Shown here one piece after another: positions 43,969 through 52,258 of a stretch of DNA of 64,000 nt; positions within the stretch are counted from its first letter, which is position 1; each line of letters starts with the position of its first letter. The translations under genes and the position numbers were made by a program. A model generated the notes under the pieces. The model made no database searches. It saw only the letters and a program-made list of their open reading frames with translations, and was not told the DNA's origin. The stretch is from Hylemonella sp. (GTDB lineage: Bacteria; Pseudomonadota; Gammaproteobacteria; Burkholderiales; Burkholderiaceae_C): NCBI GenBank assembly GCA_030680575.1, contig JAUXVI010000057.1, forward strand, positions 1-64,000, written 5' to 3'.

Positions 43969-45183
43969 TCAGACGCGTGCCGCACGCAGCTTGCGTGAAA
44001 ACTCCTGCAGCGCGGCAATGCCACTTTCCTCGGCATGATGGCACCAGGCCTGCAGATTGGCCAACAGCTGCTCACGCGTGAGCGAGGTGTTGAGCCAGAG
44101 CTGGCGCAACTCTTCGCGCATGGTCACCATCTTGTCGAGTACCGGCGAAGCGGCGCGGGCCTTGGCCAGCTCCGGCATGACGGCGGCGGGCACCTTGTCA
44201 GCGTCGCGGTGCAGCCAGCGGTTGGCAGCCTTGATGGCAGCGCTGTCGGCGCTGCGGGCCTTCAGGGCAGCCACTTCCTGCTGGAAGGCGCGCTGCATGC
44301 CATGGGCGTAACCCGCCATGATTTCGTAGCGGTTGGCGATCAGGGCTTCGAGTGTCTTCTCGTCCGCCACCGGCTTGATGTCGCCGAAAGCGAGCTTCGG
44401 TGGCGTCTTCTTGACCTTGGCCAAGCCGACTTTTTGCATCAGGCTGATGTAGACCCAGCCGATGTCGAACTCATAGGGCTTGACCGAGAACTTCGCCGAG
44501 GTCGGGTAGGTATGGTGGTTGTTGTGCAGTTCTTCACCGCCAATGATGATGCCCCAAGGCGTCAGATTGGTGCTGGCGTCCGGCGCTTCGAAGTTGCGGT
44601 AACCCCAGTAGTGGCCCACGCCATTGACGACACCCGCAGCCCAGAACGGAATCCAGGCCATCTGGACGGCCCACACGGCCAAGCCGGCGGCACCGAACAG
44701 GGTCAGGTCGAGGATCATCATCAGGCCGACGCCCTGCCACGAATAACGGGTGTAGAGGTTCTTCTCGATCCAGTCGTTCGGCGTGCCATGGCCGTAGCGC
44801 GCCATGGTTTCCTTGTTCTTGGCTTCGGCGCGATAGAGCTCGGCGCCTTCCAGAAACACCTTCTTGATGCCGTACACATGCGGGCTGTGCGGGTCTTCGG
44901 CCTGCTCGCACTTGGCGTGGTGCTTGCGGTGGATGGAGGCCCACTCCTTGGTCACCTGGCCGGTGGTCATCCAGAGCCAGAAGCGGAAGAAGTGCGATGC
45001 AATCGGGTGCAGGTCCAGCGCGCGGTGCGCCTGGTTGCGGTGCAGGAAAATGGTGACGCTGGCGATGGTCACGTGCGTCATGGCCAAGGTGACCAGAACG
45101 ATCTGCCACCAGGAAAAATCCAACAGGCCATGGGCGAGCCACTCAATGGCCGCATTCAGCACAGCCCACTCAGGTAACAACAT
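43969..45183 (-). CDS. Membrane fatty-acid (acyl-CoA) desaturase
   Basis: A 404-aa di-iron desaturase. Three histidine boxes: HRNQAHR (48-54), HRKHH (85-89) and HNNHH (220-224). Four membrane helices surround them. The last ~130 residues form a long soluble helical extension (about 275-404) that is absent from short desaturases but usual in this family in Burkholderiales. It should insert a cis double bond into membrane acyl chains (often delta-9). The gene follows the ribosomal-protein operon convergently. Confidence 0.9.
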   Translation of the reverse strand: MLLPEWAVLNAAIEWLAHGLLDFSWWQIVLVTLAMTHVTIASVTIFLHRNQAHRALDLHPIASHFFRFWLWMTTGQVTKEWASIHRKHHAKCEQAEDPHSPHVYGIKKVFLEGAELYRAEAKNKETMARYGHGTPNDWIEKNLYTRYSWQGVGLMMILDLTLFGAAGLAVWAVQMAWIPFWAAGVVNGVGHYWGYRNFEAPDASTNLTPWGIIIGGEELHNNHHTYPTSAKFSVKPYEFDIGWVYISLMQKVGLAKVKKTPPKLAFGDIKPVADEKTLEALIANRYEIMAGYAHGMQRAFQQEVAALKARSADSAAIKAANRWLHRDADKVPAAVMPELAKARAASPVLDKMVTMREELRQLWLNTSLTREQLLANLQAWCHHAEESGIAALQEFSRKLRAARV

Positions 45184-45217
45184 AGTCGAAGACTCTCAAC
45201 GAAATGAATAGTAATAA

Positions 45218-45237
45218 GGGCAAGCGATTGCTTACCC
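45218..45237. promoter_or_regulatory. Near-perfect palindrome upstream of the desaturase
   Basis: GGGCAAGC (45218-45225), GATT, GCTTACCC (45230-45237): 8-bp arms with one mismatch. It starts 35 bp upstream of the desaturase ATG (minus strand). TetR-family regulators of lipid unsaturation bind similar sites in other bacteria, so this is a candidate operator. Confidence 0.4.
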
Positions 45238-45323
45238 CCGTAGGCATGAATTTTAAAGGTTTCGCCCTGGTTTGACCATCCCTGGGCAGCTGCAGGCGAA
45301 AAACCTTAATTCAAGTCAAATGC

Positions 45324-46595
45324 TCACTTCTTTTGCCAAATGGCGGCAAAAAAGCCATCCGTTTGATGCTTATGCGGCCACAGGCGCAGGTATTTCTGGC
45401 CGCTGTCGCCCCCGCTGCACAGGCTGACGGCATCGGCCACCTTCAGCTGGGCCAGCACCTCCCCGGCCTCCAACGGCATGAACTCGCTGTTGGCGACCGA
45501 GAAGGCCTCGGCAATAGCCTCGTTTTCCTGCGGCAAGACGCTGCAGGTCGCATAAACCAGCCGGCCGCCAGACTTCAGCAGCCGCGCGGCGCTTTGCAGA
45601 ATGGCCGCCTGCTTGACGCTCATCTCCTGCACCGCCTGCATGTTCTGGCGCCACTTCAGGTCCGGGTTGCGCCGCAGCGTGCCGAGGCCGGAGCACGGTG
45701 CATCCACCAGCACACGGTCGAGCTTGCCGGCCAGGCGCTTGATGCGATCGTCGCGCTCATGGGCAATCGCCGCCGGGTGCACGTTGGACAGGCCGCTGCG
45801 CGCCAGCCGCGGCTTCAATGCCTCCAGCCGGTGAGCCGAGGTGTCAAAGGCATAAAGCCGCCCGGTGCTGCGCATGGCGGCACCAATGGCCAGGGTCTTG
45901 CCGCCGGCGCCGGCGCAGAAATCGGCCACCATCTCGCCGCGCTTGGCCTCCAGCAGCAAGGCCAGCAGTTGCGAGCCTTCGTCCTGCACCTCGATGGCCC
46001 CGCGGGTAAAGACATCGAGCTTGTTCAGGGGCGGTTTGCCGTCGATGCGCAAGCCCCAGGGCGAGTACGGCGTCGGCACGGCCTTGATGCCGGCGACCTG
46101 CAACTCCTTCTGGATGGCCTCGCGCTTGGCCAGTTGGGTGTTGACGCGCAGGTCCAGCCCGGCGCCCAGGTTGAGGCTGTCGACCAGCGGCCAGAAACCA
46201 TCGCCCAGCTGCTCTTTGAGCGGCTGCACCAGCCAGTCGGGCAGGTTGTGGCGATGCCGGTCCATCAGCTCTTCCGGCTTGACCTGGTCGCACTGGTCAA
46301 GCCACTGCTTTTCCTGGTCGGTCAGCGCGCTCTTGAGGAAATCGCGCGGCCCGTAGAAGCCGAGGATGGCCAAACGCCGCTCTTTCGGGCCGCTGCCCGA
46401 AAGCGCCAACTGGTCGAACAGCAGCTTCTTGCGCAGCACGGTGTAGACGGTTTCAGCCAGCGTGGCGCGCTCGCGCGGGCCGAGGCCACGGTGGTCGCGG
46501 AAAAAGCGCGACACGATGGCATCGGCCGGATGATCGAATTTGAGGGTGAGCCGGACGAGCTCGGAGCAGACGTCCAACAGGGCTTTAGGGTGCAT
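45324..46595 (-). CDS. rsmB: rRNA (cytosine-5) methyltransferase RsmB-type
   Basis: A 423-aa m5C methyltransferase (Sun/RsmB family). The SAM site is FCAGAGGKTLAIGAAM, the two catalytic cysteines are in DAPCSGLGTLRRNPD and VYATCSVLPQENEA, and the N-terminal ~120 residues are a helical RNA-binding region. It probably methylates C967 of 16S rRNA. The start at MHPKALL gives normal length and lies 16 bp from the divergent DUF1653 start. Confidence 0.88.
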   Translation of the reverse strand: MHPKALLDVCSELVRLTLKFDHPADAIVSRFFRDHRGLGPRERATLAETVYTVLRKKLLFDQLALSGSGPKERRLAILGFYGPRDFLKSALTDQEKQWLDQCDQVKPEELMDRHRHNLPDWLVQPLKEQLGDGFWPLVDSLNLGAGLDLRVNTQLAKREAIQKELQVAGIKAVPTPYSPWGLRIDGKPPLNKLDVFTRGAIEVQDEGSQLLALLLEAKRGEMVADFCAGAGGKTLAIGAAMRSTGRLYAFDTSAHRLEALKPRLARSGLSNVHPAAIAHERDDRIKRLAGKLDRVLVDAPCSGLGTLRRNPDLKWRQNMQAVQEMSVKQAAILQSAARLLKSGGRLVYATCSVLPQENEAIAEAFSVANSEFMPLEAGEVLAQLKVADAVSLCSGGDSGQKYLRLWPHKHQTDGFFAAIWQKK

Positions 46596-46611
46596 AGGGG
46601 AGAATTGTCCC

Positions 46612-46887
46612 ATGCTTGAGGAAAAACTCCCCCCCTTGATCGAAACCCGGCCGGGCATCTACCGCCACTACAAGAACCTGATGTACGAAGTGCTGGGCAC
46701 GGTGCGCCACAGCGAAACGCTGGAGCCGATGACGCTGTACCGTGCGCTCTATGGCGAGCGCGGCCTGTGGGTGCGGCCGGCGGCCATGTTCGAAGAAGAA
46801 GTGGTGATCGACGGCGTGCGGCAACCGCGTTTTGCCTGGGTTTCAGAACAAAATCTGCAGCAAGCCCCCGAAAAACCTGCGCAGTAA
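46612..46887 (+). CDS. DUF1653 protein
   Basis: A 91-aa protein with the DUF1653 core: PGIYRHYKNLMYEVLGTVRHSETLEPMTLYRALYGERGLWVRPAAMFEEEV. The family is a small beta-barrel-like domain of unknown function, sometimes fused to other domains. AGGGGAGA lies directly upstream of the ATG, inside the 16-bp gap shared with divergent rsmB. The last residues end in a 17-bp repeat region shared with purN. Confidence 0.85.
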   Translation: MLEEKLPPLIETRPGIYRHYKNLMYEVLGTVRHSETLEPMTLYRALYGERGLWVRPAAMFEEEVVIDGVRQPRFAWVSEQNLQQAPEKPAQ

Positions 46888-46904
46888 GCTATTATTTTTG
46901 CAGC
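46888..46904. repeat. 17-bp palindromic repeat at the purN stop
   Basis: GCTATTATTTTTGCAGC; the purN stop codon (TAA at 46892-46894, minus strand) lies inside it. Diverged in one arm (GCAGC). Confidence 0.5.
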
Positions 46905-47470
46905 ATCTCAGCTACCGCACGTGGGTAGATCAGGTGCTCCTGCGTCAGCACACGCGCTGCCAGCGTGTGCTCGTCGTCGTCCGGCAGCACCGGCACCACG
47001 GCCTGGGCCAGGATCTGGCCATGGTCCAGTTCGGCCGTCACCTGGTGCACAGTGGCACCGGCGAACTTGCAGCCGGCTTCAATGGCGCGGCGATGCGTGT
47101 GCAGACCCGGGAAGGCCGGCAGCAGCGAGGGGTGGATGTTGAGCAGCCGGCCCTCGTAATGACTGACGAAACCGGGCGTCAGGATGCGCATGAAACCGGC
47201 CAACACCACCAGCGCCGGCTCAAAGCGGTCGATCGCCGCCATCAGCGCCGCATCAAATGCTTCACGTGACGCAAAGCCCTTGTGGTCCAGCACCTCGGTG
47301 GCAATGCCCTTGTCGCGCGCAAAGACCAGCCCCTTGGCATCGGCCTTGTTGCTGATGACGGCAGCCACCCTTGTGTCGTGGTTGTCTTGCCAGCGCTCGC
47401 GCTCGGCGGCCTTGACGATGGCCGCCATGTTGGAGCCGCCGCCGGAAATCAGGATGACGATGTTTTTCAT
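46892..47470 (-). CDS. purN: Phosphoribosylglycinamide formyltransferase 1
   Basis: Third step of de novo purine synthesis using 10-formyl-THF. The 192-aa product has ILISGGGSNM at the phosphate site and the catalytic set N111, H113 (NIHPSLLPAFPG) and D149 (ELDHGQIL). Start at MKNIVILIS matches the family; an upstream extension would run through the R4 repeat. It is convergent with DUF1653 with 4 bp between stops. Confidence 0.96.
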   Translation of the reverse strand: MKNIVILISGGGSNMAAIVKAAERERWQDNHDTRVAAVISNKADAKGLVFARDKGIATEVLDHKGFASREAFDAALMAAIDRFEPALVVLAGFMRILTPGFVSHYEGRLLNIHPSLLPAFPGLHTHRRAIEAGCKFAGATVHQVTAELDHGQILAQAVVPVLPDDDEHTLAARVLTQEHLIYPRAVAEMLQK

Positions 47471-47535
47471 TTCTTGCTTCTGAGCCAGACCGCATTCTGC
47501 ACGGTCAGACACCTCGCTAACGGAAAAACCAACCG

Positions 47536-47628
47536 GGGAACACCGTGGAACCGGCTCCGCCGGGCCACCGGCGTTGTCCCCTGAGGGGAAGACGGCCACA
47601 CGCAGTGGGCCGGCGCAGGGGGGAGCCT
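47536..47628 (-). repeat. REP-like repeat, copy R4
   Basis: ACACCGTGGAACCGGCTCC through GGCGTTGTCCCCTGAGGGGA to CGCAGGGGGGAGCC. The same order of stems as R1 and R5 with several changes. Unlike the other copies it does not follow a stop codon: it lies in the divergent purN / acyl-CoA dehydrogenase gap, in minus orientation. Confidence 0.7.
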
Positions 47629-47733
47629 ATCTCTGGCTTGTCGCGGTTTGGACAGTGGGAGGCGAACGATCGTGCTAAAAACACAGGCTTGCGCTTGCAA
47701 AAATGAATACGCACAGCCTGTTTGGAGACCTCT

Positions 47734-48915
47734 ATGGATTTGGCATTCACCCCTGACGAACAGAAATTCCGCGAGGAGATCCGCGCCTGGGTGCGCGAGA
47801 ACCTGCCGGCCGACATTGCCCACAAGGTGCACAACGCCCTGCACCTGACGCGCGACGATCACCAGCGCTGGGCCAAGATCCTGGGCAAAAAAGGCTGGCT
47901 CGGCTGGGGCTGGCCCAAGCAGTTCGGCGGCCCGGGCTGGAATGCGGTGCAAAAGCACCTGTTCGAGGAGGAATGCGCGCTGGCCGGTGCGCCGCGCGTC
48001 ATTCCCTTCGGCCCGGTGATGGTAGCCCCCGTCATCATGGCCTTCGGCAGCCCGGAGCAGCAGCAGCGCTTCCTGCCCGGCATCGCCAGCGGCGAAGTCT
48101 GGTGGAGCCAGGGCTACAGCGAACCGGGCTCGGGCTCGGACCTGGCCTCGGTCAAGACCCGTGCCGAACGCCAAGGCGACAAGTACATCGTCAACGGCCA
48201 GAAGACCTGGACCACCTTGGGCCAGTATGGTGAGTGGATCTTCTGCCTGGTGCGCACCAGCACCGAGGGCAAGCCGCAGACCGGCATCTCCTTCCTGCTG
48301 ATCGACATGAAGTCGCCCGGCGTGACGGTGCGGCCGATCCGCCTGCTCGACGGCGAGTGCGAGGTCAACGAGGTGTTTTTCGACAACGTCGAAGTGCCGG
48401 CCGAGAACCTGATCGGAGAAGAGAACAAGGGCTGGACCTACGCCAAGCACCTGCTCAGCCATGAGCGCACCAACATCGCCGACGTCAACCGTGCCAAGCG
48501 CGAACTGGAGCGCTTGAAACGCATCGCCAAGGCTGAAGGCGTTTATGACGACGTGCGCTTCCGCGACGAGATCGCCAAGCTGGAAGTAGACGTGGTGGCG
48601 CTGGAAATGCTGGTGCTGCGCGTGCTCTCGGCCGAGAAGTCGGGCAAGAACTCGCTCGACATCGCCGGCCTGCTCAAGATCCGCGGCAGCGAGATCCAGC
48701 AGCGCTACGCCGAACTCATGATGCTGGCGGCCGGCCCCTACGCCCTGCCGCTGATCCGCGAGGCGATGGAAGCCGGCTGGCAGGGTGACTACCCCGGCGG
48801 CCTGCTGGCCAATGCGCCGCTGGCCTCGACCTACTTCAACATGCGCAAGACCACCATCTACGGCGGCAGCAATGAAGTGCAACGCAACATCGTCGCGCAG
48901 ACGATTCTCGGCTGA
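47734..48915 (+). CDS. Acyl-CoA dehydrogenase, PimC-like (large subunit)
   Basis: A 393-aa acyl-CoA dehydrogenase resembling the large subunit of pimeloyl-CoA dehydrogenase (PimC). FAD/acyl motifs are GWGWPKQFGGPGW, WSQGYSEPGSGSDLAS and KTTIYGGSNEVQRNIVAQ. The usual catalytic Glu of the MCAD IYEGT motif is Gly here. E244 in LSHERTNIAD lies where LCAD and isovaleryl-CoA dehydrogenase carry their catalytic Glu. It is followed by a second, smaller dehydrogenase 24 bp downstream; the pair probably forms a heteromer acting on dicarboxylyl- or other CoA esters. Confidence 0.88.
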   Translation: MDLAFTPDEQKFREEIRAWVRENLPADIAHKVHNALHLTRDDHQRWAKILGKKGWLGWGWPKQFGGPGWNAVQKHLFEEECALAGAPRVIPFGPVMVAPVIMAFGSPEQQQRFLPGIASGEVWWSQGYSEPGSGSDLASVKTRAERQGDKYIVNGQKTWTTLGQYGEWIFCLVRTSTEGKPQTGISFLLIDMKSPGVTVRPIRLLDGECEVNEVFFDNVEVPAENLIGEENKGWTYAKHLLSHERTNIADVNRAKRELERLKRIAKAEGVYDDVRFRDEIAKLEVDVVALEMLVLRVLSAEKSGKNSLDIAGLLKIRGSEIQQRYAELMMLAAGPYALPLIREAMEAGWQGDYPGGLLANAPLASTYFNMRKTTIYGGSNEVQRNIVAQTILG

Positions 48916-48939
48916 TCGCAGCAGGAACAGGAGAACAAC

Positions 48940-50055
48940 ATGGATTTCGATTTCACCGACGACCAGCAGCAACTGCGCGACGCCGTGCACAAATGGGTGG
49001 AGAAGGGCTACAGCTTCGAACGCCGCCGCGCTACGGAAGCCGCCGGCGGCTTCTCGCGCGAGGCCTTCAATGAACTCGCGGAACTCGGCCTGTGCGGCCT
49101 CTACATCCCGGAAGACGATGGCGGCCTCGGCATGGGCCCGATCGAGGGCATGGTGGTGATGGAGGAACTGGGGCGCGGCATCGTGCTCGAACCGCTGGCA
49201 CACAGCCTGATCGCCGGTGGCGTGCTCGCCGGTTATGCAGGCGCCGAACTCAAGGCTGCCTGGCTGCCGCGCATCGCCTCGGGCGAGGCGCTGGTGGTGT
49301 TGGCGCAGCAGGAACGCCGTGCACGCTACCGCCTGGATGTGTGCGACACCAAGGCGACCCAAGCCGCAAATGGCTGGACCGTCTCCGGCACCAAGAACGT
49401 GGTGCCGGCCGGCGACCAGGCCGATGCCTTCCTGGTGCCCGCCACCGCAAACGGCAAGATCGCCCTGTTCCTGGTCGAGCGCACGGCCACCGGCGTGGCC
49501 ACCCGCGGCTACGGCACGCAAGACGGCGGTCGTGCGGCCGACGTGGTGCTGGCCAACGCGCCGGCGCAACTCGTCACGCTGGACGGCCTGACCGCCCTGG
49601 AGCACGCGGTGGACATTGGCATTGCCGCCACCTGCGCCGAAGCCGTTGGCGTGATGGACCAGACCCTGGCCGTGACAATGGACTACATGAACACGCGCAA
49701 GCAGTTCGGCGTGGCGATTGCCAGCTTCCAGGCCCTGCGTCACCGCGCGGCCGACATGAAGATGCAACTGGAGCTGGCACGCTCCATGAGCTATTACGCC
49801 AGCCTCAAGCTCAATGCCCCGGCGGAAGAGCGGCGTCGTGCCATGGCACGCGCCAAATACCAGTTGGGCCAGTCGATGCGCTTTGTCGGCCAGCAGGCGG
49901 TGCAGTTGCACGGTGGCATCGGCGTGACCGACGAGTACATCGTCAGCCACTACTTCAAGAAGCTGACGCAACTGGAAATGACCTTCGGCGACAGCCTGTA
50001 CCAGTTGGGCGAAGTGTCGACGCACATGCAGGAGACGGCAGGCGTGTTTGCCTGA
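48940..50055 (+). CDS. Acyl-CoA dehydrogenase, PimD-like (small subunit)
   Basis: A 371-aa acyl-CoA dehydrogenase-like protein resembling PimD. The N-terminal helical domain (FTDDQQQLRDAVHKWVEKG) and C-terminal QAVQLHGGIGVTDEYIVSHYFKKL are recognisable. The FAD-contact middle region (VLAQQERRARYRLD) is diverged from typical catalytic subunits. It probably pairs with the preceding gene (24-bp gap, AGGAG before the ATG). A strong terminator follows. Confidence 0.87.
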   Translation: MDFDFTDDQQQLRDAVHKWVEKGYSFERRRATEAAGGFSREAFNELAELGLCGLYIPEDDGGLGMGPIEGMVVMEELGRGIVLEPLAHSLIAGGVLAGYAGAELKAAWLPRIASGEALVVLAQQERRARYRLDVCDTKATQAANGWTVSGTKNVVPAGDQADAFLVPATANGKIALFLVERTATGVATRGYGTQDGGRAADVVLANAPAQLVTLDGLTALEHAVDIGIAATCAEAVGVMDQTLAVTMDYMNTRKQFGVAIASFQALRHRAADMKMQLELARSMSYYASLKLNAPAEERRRAMARAKYQLGQSMRFVGQQAVQLHGGIGVTDEYIVSHYFKKLTQLEMTFGDSLYQLGEVSTHMQETAGVFA

Positions 50056-50080
50056 CTTGCCAATGACACCTTGAGGTGCA

Positions 50081-50116
50081 ATGCTCGTGGATCTCATGCA
50101 TCCACGAGCATTTTTT
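50081..50116 (+). terminator. Intrinsic terminator after the acyl-CoA dehydrogenase pair
   Basis: ATGCTCGTGGAT (50081-50092) pairs perfectly with ATCCACGAGCAT (50100-50111), 7-nt loop, then a T6 run (50111-50116). It ends transcription from the preceding two genes, 22 bp before the lipoprotein gene start. Confidence 0.95.
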
Positions 50117-50137
50117 CTTGCCAGGAGACACACCATC

Positions 50138-51511
50138 ATGTTGCATCGCCGTCTTCTTCTCCTGATCGCCGCCGCGGGGCTGGCACTGGCCGGCTGCGCT
50201 ACCCGCCCCAGCCTGGAAGAAACCCCGCCCATCGTCTTCGTGCCCGGCAACGGCGACAGCGCCGCGCTGTGGCAGACGACCGTATGGCGCTTCGAATCCA
50301 ACGGCTGGCCGCGCGAACGCCTGTATGCCGTCAACATGCCCTACCCGCTCGCGCGCGACGTCGACAGCCAACCCCAGGCCGGGCGCAGTTCGACCGCCGA
50401 GCACATGGCCTACCTGAAGGCCGAGGTGGAAAAAGTGCTGCGCGCCACCGGCGCCAGCAAGGTCGTTCTGGTGGGCAACTCGCGCGGCGGTTATGCGATC
50501 CGCAACTACATCCAGAACGGCGGCGGTGACCAGACCGTTAGCCGGGCCATCCTGGGCGGCACGCCGAACCATGGCGTCTGGGCCATCAAGGGCTTTCGCG
50601 AAGGCAACGAGTTCTCCGGCACCGGCCCCTTTCTGAGCGCGCTCAACGCACCGAAAAACGCCGCCGGCGACGAAGTCACGGGCCCGGTGCAATGGATGAC
50701 CATCCGCTCCGACAGCAACGACAAGTACGCCCAGCCCGACGGTCTGTGGATCGGTGCCAAGGGCAAACCCACCGGCGTTACGGCGGCTGGCCCGGAACTC
50801 AAGGGCGCGACCAACGTGGTGATCCCGCGCATCGACCACCGCGAAACGGCCTACTCGCCGGCGGCCTTCGACGCCGCCTACCGCTTCATCACCGGCCACG
50901 CCCCGCAGACCACGGCCATCCAATCCGAAATCAGTGTGGTGCTCAACGGCAAGGTCACCGGCTTAGGGCTCGACCCGCTTGATTCCAGAAGCGGCAACTT
51001 CGCCAACAACCTGCCGCTGCCCGGCGCGCAACTCGCGGTCTATGCCACGGACCCCGCCACGGGCGCGCGTACGGGTGCCGCCGTACATCGCACGACCGTC
51101 GGCGCCGACGGCCTGTGGGGGCCCTTCACCGCGCAGCCCGGCGTGCCATATGAGTTCGAGATCAGCGCACCCGGCTACGCCACCACCCACATCTACCGTA
51201 GCGGCTTCCCGCGCAGCAGCAACCTTGTCCACCTGAGCGTCGAGCGCCTGGCCGACGCCAACAAGGACGCCCGATCCGTCGTCACGCTGATACGCCCGCG
51301 CGGCTACTTCGACCCGGCTCGCGACCGGATACGCCTGGACGGCAACACCCCGCCCGGCGTGCCGGCCGGTGCCGGTGTCGCCGCCTCCAAGCTCAAGCTC
51401 ACCAGCGATGGGCTGCGCGCTATCACCGGGGAGTTCAATGGCGAGCGTGTGACGGGCCAGACCTGGCCGGTGGCCGAAGGCCACGTGGTCGTGTTGGAAT
51501 TGACTGACTGA
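50138..51511 (+). CDS. Lipase/esterase-like lipoprotein
   Basis: A 457-aa lipoprotein. The signal ends at a lipobox LALAGC with C20. The alpha/beta-hydrolase half has the nucleophile elbow GNSRGG (VVLVGNSRGGYAIRNY) and probable catalytic His in IDHRETAYSP; a C-terminal ~180-residue beta-rich part (VYATDPATGARTGAAVHRTTVGADGLWGPF) resembles the two-domain polyester hydrolase architecture. It is likely anchored in the outer membrane. AGGAGA precedes the ATG. The substrate is unknown. Confidence 0.8.
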   Translation: MLHRRLLLLIAAAGLALAGCATRPSLEETPPIVFVPGNGDSAALWQTTVWRFESNGWPRERLYAVNMPYPLARDVDSQPQAGRSSTAEHMAYLKAEVEKVLRATGASKVVLVGNSRGGYAIRNYIQNGGGDQTVSRAILGGTPNHGVWAIKGFREGNEFSGTGPFLSALNAPKNAAGDEVTGPVQWMTIRSDSNDKYAQPDGLWIGAKGKPTGVTAAGPELKGATNVVIPRIDHRETAYSPAAFDAAYRFITGHAPQTTAIQSEISVVLNGKVTGLGLDPLDSRSGNFANNLPLPGAQLAVYATDPATGARTGAAVHRTTVGADGLWGPFTAQPGVPYEFEISAPGYATTHIYRSGFPRSSNLVHLSVERLADANKDARSVVTLIRPRGYFDPARDRIRLDGNTPPGVPAGAGVAASKLKLTSDGLRAITGEFNGERVTGQTWPVAEGHVVVLELTD

Positions 51512-51523
51512 GCGCGATATGAT

Positions 51524-51549
51524 GTCCTCACGCCAGCAGGCGTGAGGAC
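51524..51549. terminator. Perfect hairpin spanning the HNH stop codon
   Basis: GTCCTCACGCC (51524-51534) pairs with GGCGTGAGGAC (51539-51549), AGCA loop. It overlaps the last codons and stop of the HNH gene and lies 12 bp after the lipoprotein stop. There is no U-tract on either strand. Probably a shared 3' structure for two convergent genes. Confidence 0.55.
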
Positions 51550-52085
51550 TTGGGCACATGCGCCATCAGAAACTCCATCTGGTCGGCCAAGATGCGGCGG
51601 TTGCGCAGAATGAAGTCTTCCCACAGGCTGGGCACGTAGGGCGCATAGAGCAAGGGCATGTTGGCCTGCTCGGGGGTGCGGTGACTCTTGCGGTGGTTGC
51701 AGGCGCGGCAGGCGGTGACCACGTTCATCCAGTGGTCCTGCCCGTTCTGCGCGAACGGGATGATGTGCTCGCGTGTCAGTTCGACCTCATGGAAATGATC
51801 GCCACAGTAGGCGCAGACGTTGCGGTCGCGCACGAACAGCTTGCTGTTGGTCAGGCTGGGCCGCAGATTGAAGGGATTGATGTTGGGCACGCCCTTGGTG
51901 CCGATGATGCTGTTGACCGTGATGATCGACTGCTGCCCCGTGATCGCGTTGTGGCCACCATGGAACACGGCCACCTTGCCGCCGGATTCCCAGCGCACCT
52001 CATCGGCAGCGTAATGCAAGACCGCCTCTTCGAGCGAAATCCACGACTGGGGCAGCCCTTGGGCCGACAGCTTCAAGACTTTCAA
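51528..52085 (-). CDS. HNH endonuclease-domain protein
   Basis: A 185-aa protein with an HNH (beta-beta-alpha metal) nuclease domain: C91 and C94 (NVCAYCGD), catalytic REHIIP (H107), HWMNVVTACRACNHRKSH with C126, C129 and the metal His. The N-terminal ~80 residues are a separate conserved region (INPFNLRPSLTNSKLFVRD). In Burkholderiales this gene is a common stand-alone neighbour of ribF; it has no toxin or mobile context here. The function is unknown. Confidence 0.88.
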   Translation of the reverse strand: MKVLKLSAQGLPQSWISLEEAVLHYAADEVRWESGGKVAVFHGGHNAITGQQSIITVNSIIGTKGVPNINPFNLRPSLTNSKLFVRDRNVCAYCGDHFHEVELTREHIIPFAQNGQDHWMNVVTACRACNHRKSHRTPEQANMPLLYAPYVPSLWEDFILRNRRILADQMEFLMAHVPKSSRLLA

Positions 52086-52236
52086 AACACGCCTCCTGAC
52101 CGGTCACAAAAACCATTCATACGGAACGCTTGCGTCTGTGGCAGCCGGCCGGGCCATGCTGCCTCGCCATTGAGACACAATATACCCTGTTTTCATGACA
52201 AATTGGCGGCAGTTGCTTTAGGTTACAGCGCTGACT

Positions 52237-52253
52237 GCTATCAAAAAGATACT
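52237..52253 (+). repeat. 17-bp palindromic repeat, degenerate copy before ribF
   Basis: GCTATCAAAAAGATACT, ending 5 bp before the ribF start. The right arm is corrupted (GATACT for GTAGC). Listed because its left arm and AT core match. Confidence 0.35.
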
Positions 52254-52258
52254 GATCC

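Noticed and set aside
43749-44081. Plus-strand frame of 110 codons across both terminators
   Set aside because: Runs through a rho-independent terminator stem and into the antisense of the desaturase gene; no recognisable residues.
47467-50337. 956-codon antisense frame over the acyl-CoA dehydrogenases
   Set aside because: Both plus-strand genes have intact family motifs and ribosome-binding sites; the antisense frame also crosses a perfect terminator.
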